Shown: in pieces, positions 33,876 to 45,266 of the stretch
Layout of the letters: the number at the start of each line of letters is the position of its first letter
How positions within the stretch are numbered: the first letter of the stretch is position 1
Assembly (NCBI GenBank): GCA_036852015.1
Contig: JAANDG010000667.1
Coordinates: 1 to 64,000 of the forward strand
Length of the DNA: 64,000 nucleotides
Direction: 5' to 3'
Source: Pelodera strongyloides
Taxonomy: Eukaryota; Nematoda; Chromadorea; Rhabditida; Rhabditidae
Program-made: the position numbers and the translations under genes
Notes under the pieces: generated by a model
Database searches by the model: none
Told to the model about the DNA's origin: nothing
What the model saw: only the letters and a program-made list of their open reading frames with translations

Positions 33876-36800
33876 AACACATAACATGTTACCTCTGTAA
33901 TAAAATTAGTGTCTTCCATGCAACCTTTTACGCAAATTCAGGAATTCAGAAAGTTTATGCGCGTGATGTTAGTATTTGATAAATCGCCCCGAAGAAAGTT
34001 TGATGTTTAAAAAATTGTTCAATAATGCCAAGAAATGTCGACAATGATTATACTTAGGTCAGCTCCTGCAATCCATACAAAAAACAATAATGTTAAGACA
34101 AAATAAATGTAATCTCATGTTTATCATACATCCTTTCGCAACGTGTGACTTTTTGCTGGTGTGTCGATGTTTTTTATAAAGTGCAATACATTTTTCTGAC
34201 AGCACTTTTCGCTATTTAGCCAGCACAACATATGACAATTATGAATTATCCTTTTAAAATCGACGATTAATTATATCTTTCGATATTTGATATGATATTG
34301 CATGACATGAGCCGACAACTGTAATTTGTCTTCTTTTTCTAAAACAGTCACACCTCACGGCTTTGAAGTTTTTTGAGCATATTTTTCACCATGACGGAAA
34401 TTGTTATTCCCAGTTATACATATAACATATATAGTTTTATGACGAATCTTCATTTTTCGGTATTTCATTAAGTTATTGTGGTACCTTGTAAGTTTAATTA
34501 TATACTACATACAGTGGCTCATTTACCGCTAAACGTTATATGTATATCCAAGCCAAACGTGACGTTTTCTAAACTAGATAATGCTAGGCTTGGCTCGTTA
34601 GTGATGTTTGATATTCGTACATATATTACAAATATTTTTGCCCATCATATTGTTCGAACTACACGTTCAGAAATGGACAAACCGCTCATTAAAGCTGTGT
34701 TATTCTTATATAAATGCTCAGGAATTAGGTGTATTTTGACTGTTTGACAAAACGCGCCCACTTGTTTTGTGCACAAAAAATTCATTGAAAATGCATGGCA
34801 TTGGAGAACAAATTGCATGAAATTAGTATGGAAATTGCAGCTTTTAGAACGACCATAAATCGAAAACTTTTTTGGGGAAGCGTATTGTGCTCGTTGAATT
34901 GTTTGTTCGTCATGAGTATGAACGTGAAAAGCGTTTGGTTATTTTGTCAAGTTTGTCCATTGACGAATTTGTTATGTAGTATTTTATAAGTTTTATTATA
35001 CATCCATCTTTTCATGAGTTTTTTTTTTGGAGTAATCATTGATGTACATAGTACCTTACCGTCGTTTAGTCGCTTTTTATTGAAGAGATAAAGATACCGC
35101 GGGATTTGCACCCTTCCTGTACCATTATGGCCCGAGTTCGGGGGTGCCCGGCAACGGCAACCATCTTGACCCCCCCCCCCCCCCCCCCCCCCAAAAAAAA
35201 AGCGGCATGGGTGCAAAGTGTAGCTCTTTTGATCTTTAAAGAGATTATGCTCACTAATGTTCTGCAAACAAATTAGCTTCGCTGTGTTTGTGTGTGTTTA
35301 TCATATTTCAAAAGGTTCATATTGCTAACACGTTCAAACTTTGTCGCCGTGAATTCCGAAAAGACATGTCTCTAAGCAATAAGGTTTCAAAGATCCTTTA
35401 GTGATCCTTGTTGCTAGAGTATTCTAGGAAAAGTGCCGTTTAAAGTTTAAAGTCTAGTTATGTATGGACCTTATCGTCCATCACCTAAAGAATGCTTTTC
35501 ACAATCAGACTGAGGGCGTAGCGGCACGTGTTCTGTGAAGCTGTATTCTGGACAACTGCATTTTCATGTATTCTTAGCAAATTTTGCTGTGTATTGTACT
35601 AAAAAGACGCATAAGGGCTCAGAAAGATGCGTATGATCCATGGAATTGCGATTGCCCAGCATACGTAACAAAATCACGTGTCATTGCGTTTGTTTAACGC
35701 TGAATAATCGCCTTAAAGGGATATGTGTTCCTAAGTTACTTTTTTTGCACCTTTTCTTGTTCAGTGCGATCAATACTTACCCTTTTCACTAATATCTTCC
35801 CTAGGGAACAATTCCAGATAGTTTTTTGTGCTTTTTGTTAAGGATTACGTTTGTACAATCAAACTAAAGCATAAAAAACAAGGTGATTAGTGAACCCATC
35901 CCTTCAATGACGAATAATTTAAGTTTTCTTCCTGCTAGAATCCCCCAGGACTCCTGATACCTGCATCATAAACTTCAACGTGACCTAATGTCTTTTTCTA
36001 GGGCTTGAAAGTTTGAACTTACGTTCACAAGTTCAAATCAAAGCAGAACTTTTTTCATATTCCACTTCTGGGAATCAAAACTCAAGACTGAGAAAAGTTT
36101 CCACTAATGCCTATGATTATGAGAATGAACTAAGAAATTTCAATAAAGGGAGCTAATTACTGCAATTATTGGCATGCTAATACCGTAAACCTATAATTTT
36201 CACACTGAAATTTGTATCTTGATCATTATTTTGATCTGTACCATTTTATTATTTTGGTATCCCTCGCATTTTTTTCAGTGAACATGTTCCCCGTAGACTG
36301 AGGCAATACAGTACACCTATCTACATCAAGCATCTCTAAATGACAAACCTTTTATTACAAAAAGGTACGTGTTGTGTCTTGCTTGTATCTACACAACTAC
36401 ATACTTATATACAGACACCATTGTCGTAATTCGTAACTTACTGTATTTTATAGACATTTTCAATGAGCAATGATTAATTCTTCCCCAGGGTGACATTACA
36501 ATCTTTACATAGTTAATACATTTCGAAACATTTAGTTCATCTTGTAAAGATTTTATAAATCTTATAAATCGTGGAATTATAAGCTTTTGATATCAGTCAT
36601 TCATAAATCTTTGATGATATCAGATAAATCCTGTAGAGTATATACTATAGTTTGCATGCTCGTACGGTATCACATTTCATGTGCATACGTTAATACTATA
36701 GAGTATACAGTTTGCATGATCGTACTTTATCATCACATGTGCATATGTTTCAGTATGTTTGTCATTCTTTTTCTGCGAAACATGATATTATGACACGATT

Positions 36801-36961
36801 TTATATGACTCTTCGTAGCAAAAATGAAAATGTAGAATTTAGAGTCATTCTCATTACCGTATACTGTATTGTCGTGTCTAGTGCTGCATTTTGTCGCACT
36901 GTTGGAAATTGCAAGTTACTTGCCTACCTTCACTTTTCACTATAAATTATCCATGCATTCA

Positions 36962-37132
36962 TTAAAGCGAAATGCAAGCCTCTTTGGAAAATTTGCATAT
37001 GATAAGCAAATCCTATGTATCATATGCTAATTGTGTGCGATCGTCCACGGCAATCGTACAAAATTAGCATAGGATACATAGGATTTGCTTATCATATGCA
37101 CATTTTCCAAAGAGGCTTGCATTTCGCTTTAA
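36962..37132. mobile_element. Palindromic MITE family A, copy 3 (171 bp)
   Basis: TTAA-flanked palindrome of 171 bp, starting AGCGAAATGCAAGCC. The centre is inverted relative to the other copies (GATCGTCCACGGCAATCG against CGATTGCCGTGGACGATCG in copy 2). Confidence 0.85.
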
Positions 37133-37471
37133 TATGTGAATAATAAATTCTTATGACTTCCGTGTCAAAAGATAAAAAATAGAAAGAGGACCGGGTTACA
37201 TCAACTCCGCAGAAACGATGCACCGGTGTCCAGATCATTTCTGAAGCTGGACAAAAATATTGGACTATAAACTTCCGTATTATTTCCCTAAATGCACTTT
37301 TTGATGTTCGAACGCGCTTATTAGTCACATATGTTGGTCACGTTTGCGATCTCCCCCTACTTATTTTCCAATAAAATTTATGGTGCGCACTTACTCACGG
37401 TTTCTAATCGGCACTCTTATACCGTACCGTAACCAGTCATTACTTAAAAAGTCCCGTCATCCTAAATCTTC

Positions 37472-37644
37472 TTAAAGCCACATACCAGCCGGTTCATCGA
37501 GTACACCAGCATTCTTATGCGGCTTATGTAAATGAGCATAAAATGGAATAAAAAATCGAGCTAAATTCGAGCAAATTAGCATAAATACATGAGAATTCAG
37601 TTAACCAGTGGGCGTTTCAAAAAAGGGCCGGTATTTCGCTTTAA
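37472..37644. mobile_element. MITE family B, copy 3
   Basis: TTAA at both edges. The right end GGCCGGTATTTCGCT is intact, the left end is partly degraded (AGCCACATACCAGCCGG). Confidence 0.7.
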
Positions 37645-38088
37645 TTTCAGTCTTCTTGTAATATATCAAAGTTTTTTTGTCACGGCAGTAACGTAGAGGA
37701 ATTTATTTTTATTTAATGAAAAACACGATCATTTATCTCCGTCTCCCCCTGAATTGTCCTAAATGGGTTTCTGAAATACTGTCCAATCTCATTTTACTCT
37801 TCTTTTGTACTTTCAATAAATGAAAAAATTGGGGCGGAGCGTTCTTCTAGTGCACAGTGCGAATCAACTGTGGGCGCCAGTAGTGCGGGAGACATGCACG
37901 CTAGGGGTGAAGCAAAAGATGTAGACTTCAGTTGGCGCACAAGTGGCGTATATATGGCACACGTACTGCGCCTCTGCGGCACTGATGCGTTCAAGGGCCG
38001 ACCTTCTTTTATTGCGCGGCGGCTGTGCAAACTTTCATCAGTTTAGGAGTGTTTGTTTATTATTTTGTCACCTTTTGTTTCTGTAAGT

Positions 38089-38246
38089 AAGGGCGCATTC
38101 TAGTTGGGCAAAATATTTCGCGAAATATTCAGTTCGTGAGCTGATAGGCGAGAGATCGTTGACAAATCAGCGGGTCCAGTGAGAAAATATTTTCAAGACG
38201 CTGCTCTCGAAGCTTCCACATTTTGCACAACTCGAATGCGCCCTAA
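38089..38246. mobile_element. Inverted-repeat element family E
   Basis: About 158 bp with terminal inverted repeats of roughly 25 bases (AGGGCGCATTCTAGTTG... and its imperfect complement). A small internal palindrome AATATTTCGCGAAATATT lies near the left end. Single copy in the window. Confidence 0.7.
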
Positions 38247-39021
38247 GCATTCATTACGCAGACGAATGGCTCTTATTAATTCTTTAATCCTTTTCCAGCA
38301 TCTAATTCTGGCTAATACTGTCCAATGAAATTCGATTGTAATTTTAATTTTCTATTGTTTCCGTGAATTTGAAGATGGCACGTTCAAACAATACAGGTTC
38401 TATCCAGTATGAGCTGAACAAAAAGAAGATTAAACTTTGCTTAATAATGTAACTCTTTTCATTTAAAGTTATTTCCAGTATGAACTGAACAAAGGGAAGA
38501 TTACAATTTGCTTAGTAATGTATCTCTTTTCTTTTAAAGTTAGTGTACAAGGACGTGATTAGGCTTGTGCTCTTTACATCTTTTATTATTTTAAGAAATA
38601 TCGGCGTCTGACTAAGCACCTTGGGTACAATCACTACAAATCACTACAAATTACCAAAATTCGTCATTTTGCCTCGAGTTTACTTATTTAATAAAGAATA
38701 GAGACAAATGTTTGCCCAAACCGAAAAATTTGAATCGTAACGCAGGGAGTGAACAAGCTTAAAAGTGGTTCTACAAAATTATCGCGAGTTTACTAGGAAC
38801 GAAACTAGGAGCAACCACTTCGAGTGGTTATGACTACCCGTGCCCGTGTAGCCTTTTCATCTACATAGTTCGAGCATTCATTATCTGTTACGTCCAATTA
38901 GCATACACTAGCATACCTTTCCGGACCACCCAAGCATGAGTCTATCCACTGTCAATGATTATTATTTCTGTATTGTTAACCATCACTTACCACCTGACAG
39001 CCTCACACTCTCTCTTCAGTC

Positions 39022-39056
<35 letters not shown>

Positions 39057-40623
39057 CCATCTTCCTTTTTTCAATCCCTCTCCCTCCCTCACAAAATCAG
39101 AAATCGTAGTTCTGAACTGAACTCTGAAATATTATTGTGTCCACCACAAATAGCCTCATTCATTGGAAGCGAGTTCAAAAAGAGAATTTTTTTATTATGA
39201 CTTCCGGTAACACCCTTTGTTGTTCATTTTTATGTCCATCGTTCGTAATAAACGAGTTTAGAAGTTTGTGAGTTTGCAACCATATGCAGAAAGTTCAACT
39301 AATAAGAGTTGAGGGTTGAAAACAGCATTTATTTACAACGTTGTTCTTCTTCTACGCGTTTCCCGCGAAATAAGGCCGAAGGGTGCAACTGTTTTTTTTT
39401 AGCTGACGGTATCGTATAGTCCTTCGAATATCGACGCTGAAATTTTTTTAGCGCAGCTTAGTACAAGGAAGTATTTCTTGCAGAAGTGCTCTTTGGTCAG
39501 TCTATTACAACTAAAACTGTTGCGAATCTTCTCCAACTAACGTATAATTAATTGTGTGTCAGAAGCAGGCCTAGTTCTGCTGGAAATGACAGCGTTAATT
39601 GACCTGCTAGTCTCTGTGTATCCTCTCAAACGGAGATTTACGCTCAGGAAGTATTGAAACCAAAACCAACAATATTCCCAGCTTGGAGCGTCAGCTATTT
39701 ATCTGGCTTGTACACTTGTCGGGAATAAATAAATCATTGCATTACGATTGGACCTTGCCATTGTCAATCGTGACACGTGACACTGTGACATCGTGGCACT
39801 TTGACACGGTGACACAGTGTCCGTGACCCGGTCTGACAATACTCTTCTTGAACTCTGGGACTACATACAGTTACAGACTACAGATACAGTTCAATAAAGA
39901 TCAAGTTTGGTTTATTCAGCGGTAGTCCCGCCCACGCAAATTTAGTTCTGTTATGTTCAGGAAATGCCTCAAGGACCCAGGAGGGGGGGGGGCGCTAATT
40001 TGCATGTAATACATGAGAACTACAGTAAGCATCATCAAGTTCTATTAATTTATCAGTAGCCCCGCAGACAACTAATTTGCACATAATCCATGGGAATTAA
40101 AATAACTGTTTACAGTAATTTTCTAGTTCCGTTAATTTATTCGCCCCGCCCCCAATCCCGCCCCAAATCCCGCCTCCCGCCCCCGCTCTATTATTATGTA
40201 TTAATTTCCTCTTCCGTTGCACTTGTTGTTAATCTCTTAATGAAAGTGCACTTATCGCTTTTATTATTGTATTGATGAAGCTAGTTTCCTGTTATTTTTA
40301 TTCTGGAACTGGCTTACGTTATAGCTATTTATTATGCGTACACGGAAATAGTGTCTTATCGTTTGGTTTGAGCGATGTGACTGCCGGTTTTTGAAACGTA
40401 TGCAAGACAACTGCATTCCATATTTTGTATGCAAATGAATATAATTATAATAATGACATCGCGCAGTATCGCGCAGTATTTGCATGCACTACATGGGAAC
40501 ACAGCGTCCAGCACACTTTCACACCGCTTCAAAAGTTAGATTTTTTTTGGTTCTGTATTCAGTATTCGTCTAATCAGAATGGCACTCATTAATTATCTAA
40601 TTCATAATTACATTAATTAATAA

Positions 40624-40633
40624 TAATTTACAG
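40624..40633 (+). promoter_or_regulatory. Probable spliced-leader acceptor of the chemoreceptor
   Basis: ATAATTTACAG followed by AAAA and the ATG at 40638. A start codon four bases behind a good acceptor is typical of nematode trans-splicing. Confidence 0.6.
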
Positions 40634-40637
40634 AAAA

Positions 40638-43600
40638 ATGGAGTGGACTACAGCTTCAACTGTGCTCCCTCAGAATAATTCGACGGGACGAGTTTCTTAT
40701 GTGTACAGATATTATTTGGGAATTGTTATTATACTACTCAGCTCCTTATTTATAATGTTACAAATGTTCTATCTGAAGGTGGGTTTTGAGAATGTTATAT
40801 CACGTTTTCTTCTATTAAATGGTCAATACCTTGAAAAACAATAATAATATCCGGACGAAAATTGCCCACAACGTCTCCATTTCGTTGCCATTTCGTTGCC
40901 AGTGCCAACGCACTGGCAACGAAATGGCAACGAAATGGAGACGTTTTTTTCTCTAAAACTATTTTAGATGGTTTGGTGAACCCAAAAATTGTGGTATTGT
41001 CCGTATTCTCCAGTTAATAACGTATTGGCAGAACGTTGAAAATAACCACAAGTAACAGCAAATGTGTTGTCGTTTTGTTCTACTACGAATATTATTTAAA
41101 CTGGACTTCTTTTAGATGATATCCGGTAAAGGCGGCTGGCGTAGCGAGTTCTCCCTAACACTGCTTTTCATTCTCGGCATCACGGATTTATCGCAACTTT
41201 TCGCTCATTTTCTCTCAGGAATATTTCTGCTCTTTGATAGAGATGCGCCGTCATGGTGCTGGGTAGGTTCTCCTTCTAGTTACGATTTCCATCATATTTG
41301 AGAGATAGGGTCTGAAGTCTGAAGTATGTACTCTGAACTAGGCTCGGAATACAGAACATTTCTTTACTACAAGAGAACTGGCTAACAAGCGGCGCAACGT
41401 GAGTGCAAGCGGTTGTCGATCGACGTTTAATATTCGAGCCAATGCGTGTTCAGCGTGTCTCTCTTAGTCTTACCAGCTTGCTTTGGGATTTGGGTAATAA
41501 TTTCAAACGTTTATATATGTAATCATAACCAAAAAATAACCCTTCAGATACCGGGAGCGTTTCTAACGGCGGGTTGGAATTCGATGGTCATTCTGCTATG
41601 TTTCTTAACATTACACCGATTTATTTGGTTGGTCTTTCCGTTTAACGCGGATCGAATTTTATCGGAACGGGTGCTAAAGGTAACCTTTATTTTTTTGTTG
41701 ATTAATTTTCGCTGAGAGAAAAGAGGCAGAGAGAGAGAGACGGAGGGAGAGAAAGGTATTAAGAGACAGAGAAGGAGAGAGCGAACACCAGCAATGCAAA
41801 ATACCAAATGGGAATTAGATATACTAATCAGTGGCCCCGCACGCTTTCGCTCGCACAACTTCATCCTTTCGGTTATTGGCATTCACTGGTTTTGTAGTCG
41901 TAGTCCTAAGTCCTAATTCTAATTGTAAGCAACTTCTTACTCCATTTCTTACCTTACTTTACAAACACGCGCACTACATTGTGATTTAATATTTTATTTC
42001 AGATAATGCTCACAGCATTCTTCACATACGTCGCTTTTCACATAATTTGTCATTTGACGTGGATCAGCCCGATATACTTTAAATCACAGCGATTTATTTG
42101 GTAAGCACTTGCTCTGTTTAGTTACTTATATTAACTTAATACTCGAAAAACTAAATGTGTAATTCTAATGACGAGGTGTAACTCTTCTGGGAAATGTTAC
42201 CTCGTCGAGTTTCACAGTACACCTAAAAATTACTCATGTCTTGAAGAGGACTAATTAATAAGGAGATAAATCTAAGTAAGTAATAAATATTAAACCTGAT
42301 CATGTAACTCAACCGGTTGTTTCAGGGGATACGACCCTAATGGACCTTTGCGGCAATTTTTCCTCTCAATTAATAGCATAACTAATTATGCTATAGTACT
42401 CTTCAACTTCCCATTATATCTTATAATTTTCACCACTATGTACATTCGAGTAAGTGTTTTTTATTAGCATAATTTCTATATCGTTTTACTACGTATTTTG
42501 TGTATGTAGCGTACATGTACGGAAATGTATCGCATTCAGAACTACAATTTTGGTAACTTTAATTTTCATGGACCTGTCCCTTTTAGTAAATATTTCTTCA
42601 TTTTCAGCGAAAGAAAGTTTCTCGCGTGAAGGTGCACGAAATACGAATTACGTTCCAAGTAAGCTTTTTATTTCTTTGTTTATTTTAAAATAATGAATAA
42701 TTTTCCTCGGCATTTGAATAGAGTAAACAACAACATAATTAACGCTTATTACAGACATGAAAAATAAGCGCGCAAATTTTGTCAAAAGAAAACCAATATA
42801 AAGAAAAAAGAAGATATCATAAATCATAATCATACACGAGAGAATCTATACGAAATCCACAATTTAATAGAGCTAATTTCAAAGTTACGCGATATTAAAT
42901 TATTAGTTTTTATTCATATATCCAAGAAAACTCCAGTTGACAAAAACCCATTGACATCCTCTACCACTGTCACTCCGTCTTCGAATTAATGTAATTTTCA
43001 TAATTTATAAACCTTTTCAGATCTTTTCATTCCTGGTTTTCGGTATAATTTGCATAGTAATGTGGGAAAAGAAGTACGACCGCATAAAACATCCGATCCG
43101 GGCATTTTTCGGTATGCACTATTTCCGTTTGGTTAACAACTTTTTTTTCAAGTCTATGGAAGCAAATATTACGTGTTACGATTGAGTATTTAGTGCATCT
43201 TCAATCCTTGAAAATTAAAGGTCGTTTGTAGAGTTCTGCTTCACGTTCTACTAGATTCCGTATAGAAATTTGAAATCTCTCAATTTGTTGTAAGTGCGCT
43301 TAACACGAGCGTACACGCGACAAAATTGCGGCGTGCAAGCGGCATGATATCGGCTATCGGCTCCTCAACATTGCTAGCTTTCAGTGAATATGATATATTG
43401 GTTTAATAAAATCCATTCAGGAGGTCTTCTATTCTGGATTTGCTGGAATGGGATGAAAGCTGTTTCATCATTTTTCTTCTACGCTTATAGCCGGTTAGTA
43501 TAGTCAATATATCATCTCACTAGTGTAAAAAGCTGAACGTTGAATGTGAATATTTTAAAAGGGACAGGTCCACGTGAAAAAAGATATTACTTTGGAAACC

Positions 43601-44233
43601 GCATTTCTTTGCGCCTGCGGCAAACAGTTCGGACAAATTGTTATGGTATTCTTGCTTTGCGGCCCACTGACCTCTCCTCTAGCCTCTAGGGCTTTATGGT
43701 TTTGATTATGATATCGATTTTGTTAGTGTAGAGTCCAATTTAGCAGGACCATGGGCAACTTATTTTACATTAGAGCGAAATATCGGTCGGTTTTTGAAAC
43801 GCATCGTGGACAGCCGAATTCTTACGTATTTATCGAATTTATGCTAATTTGCTCGAATTTAGCTCGATTTTTTATGCTAATTTATGTTCATTTGCATAAG
43901 CTGCATAATTTGTTCATTTGCATAAGCTGCATAAAAAGCTCGATTCTTTATGCTAATTTATGTTCATTTGCATAAGCTGCAGCATAAGAATGCTGGTGTA
44001 CTCGGTGTGCTTCAAAAACCGGCCGGTATTTGGCTTCAACCATCGTTGAAGGTGTCCCTATTGATCCGTAAATAAACCTACTTTGTTCCAGACTTCGAAT
44101 GCGCCGGTTCGGCGGTAAGAAAACTTTTTCTGGTGGGAAAGCTGAGCTGCCGGAGACTAGTCGATTGAACCCACCAACACCAAATACAGTGAGGACAGAG
44201 CTGAGGCTGAGCGTCGTGCCTGCAGAAGTGTGA
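40638..44233 (+). CDS. Seven-transmembrane chemoreceptor, Srt/Srx-like
   Basis: Spliced model of 342 aa. Exons: 40638-40778, 41116-41266, 41468-41493, 41548-41679, 42003-42100, 42326-42449, 42608-42658, 43021-43111, 43421-43493, 44092-44233. The small third exon and its junctions are the least certain; the other junctions agree in phase. Seven hydrophobic segments can be read: YLGIVIILLSSLFIMLQMFY (TM1), a TM2 around LLFILGITDLSQLF, TM3 ending in CFLTLHRFIWLVFP where HRF stands in the DRY position, TM4 around FFTYVAFHIICHL, TM5 around YAIVLFNFPLYLIIF, TM6 FSFLVFGIICIVMW and TM7 LLFWICWNGMKAVSSFF. An N-terminal NNST glycosylation site precedes TM1. The basic, Thr/Pro-rich tail is cytoplasmic. 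Length and layout match nematode serpentine receptors, which sense odours and tastes in chemosensory neurons. Exact class is uncertain. Intron 1 holds a perfect hairpin and intron 9 a MITE. Confidence 0.8.
40870..40945. repeat. Perfect 35-bp hairpin in chemoreceptor intron 1
   Basis: Thirty-five bases pair without mismatch with their complement across a six-base loop (CCAACG). Each arm itself contains a direct repeat of ATTTCGTTGCC. The transcript would fold into a stable small-RNA-precursor-like hairpin. Confidence 0.85.
43770..44039. mobile_element. MITE family B, copy 4, internally expanded
   Basis: Left end TTAGAGCGAAATATCGG and right end GGCCGGTATTTGGCTTCAA, both slightly mutated from the TTAA-AGCGAAAT consensus. 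The middle has a tandem duplication of TTCATTTGCATAAGCTGCA, which makes this copy longer (about 270 bp). It lies in chemoreceptor intron 9, 52 bases before exon 10. Confidence 0.75.
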
Positions 44234-44235
44234 AA

Positions 44236-44307
44236 GGCACCGCGATGGTCAAGTGGTATGATGCGGAATGCAGTACGAGCGACCCGAGTTAGGATCCGGG
44301 TAGCGCC
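44236..44307 (+). repeat. tRNA-like fragment after the chemoreceptor
   Basis: GGCACCG at the start and CGGGTAGCGCC at the end could pair in part. An A-box-like TGGTCAAGTGGTATGA and a weak B box GAGTTAGGATCC are present. It begins three bases after the chemoreceptor stop codon. More likely a degraded tRNA or SINE head than a working tRNA. Confidence 0.35.
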
Positions 44308-45225
44308 AAAAAGGCCGATGTAAAGGGGGTGCTTGGAGTTGAACAACAAACCAAGTCAATACATACTTGCTCTTGGATGCAATATGTTTAATTTTGAGGC
44401 AAAACAGGAGAGTCCCGACATTTAGGTTAATTTAGACAAGACAATTACCTAGCAATCAGTATTACCTTACCCCGATGATTAATTGACTTCATTGTGCTAT
44501 ATGATAACTATGTAGTACAAACTGCGATTATGATTTGCATTCATACGGGTTCCAATGCTTTGCATTTTGTGATATAATTTTATGTGTTGTGTCAACTATC
44601 ATGTGCTATGTATTGTTTATTATTCTATGCTAGAACTGTGAAGGTAAAACATAAATAATATAGTATATGTGCCATAAATAATGCTATTTGTACATTTTTT
44701 ACTTTGCAATCTACGGTACTTTGCATAATTTGCAATAAATGCTTGATTTCTCATTCCACTTATAGAAACAATTACGTGTTTCTTTTTTTGGGCAAATATT
44801 AAAAACAAAAAATACGCAAAAAATGCCAAGAAACACTGCGAAGAAGAAACACACTGTGTACTTGCTTCATATTGAATCATAATATAATACGAAATTCACA
44901 GATGTCGAGAGAGAGAGAGAGAAATGCAAGAACAATAATATCAGAATTTTATTTGGTTATTATTCTTATTAGTGTATGCGTATGCGGTATATAAGGTGTC
45001 CGTGGCGTGGTACTCGATGTGTTACCTCAGTCTTCAATAGTATGGCCTAAAAGTGGAAAGTTAATTGTAAACCAACCTGTGAATTACATACGTTGGTAGG
45101 CCTGAGTTGACGCTGGCGCGCCTGGTTCCTGAAGCTCAGGCCGTCTCGTCTCGATAGTCTCGCCGCTTGGTCTCTTGTAAGTCGTCACGCGCTATGAAGC
45201 GTTGCGTATTCTCACTAGGGTTACC

Positions 45226-45266
45226 AGTTGGTTGGTTAACATATATCCTTTGTTAACCAGCCAACT
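45226..45266. repeat. Hairpin at the end of the cadherin reading frame
   Basis: Fifteen-base stem (AGTTGGTTGGTTAAC with GTTAACCAGCCAACT, one G-T or mismatch) around an 11-base AT loop. On the minus strand the cadherin stop codon TAG (45265-45267) sits at its edge and a second in-frame TAA lies inside it. Confidence 0.75.

Larger units (their letters stand above)
29741..40620. other. Long stretch without a recognised gene
   Basis: About 10.9 kb in which I find no supported exon. It contains the small elements listed separately, a CG-richer patch with GCAAGCGGC motifs (29880-30180), a run of 23 C residues (35170-35192) and a (TC)n tract (39022-39053). Several open frames of 60-90 codons are at chance level for this base composition. 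Confidence 0.45.

Noticed and set aside
43948..44349. 133-codon minus-strand frame
   Set aside because: Shadow of the last chemoreceptor exon and the adjacent MITE and tRNA-like sequence.
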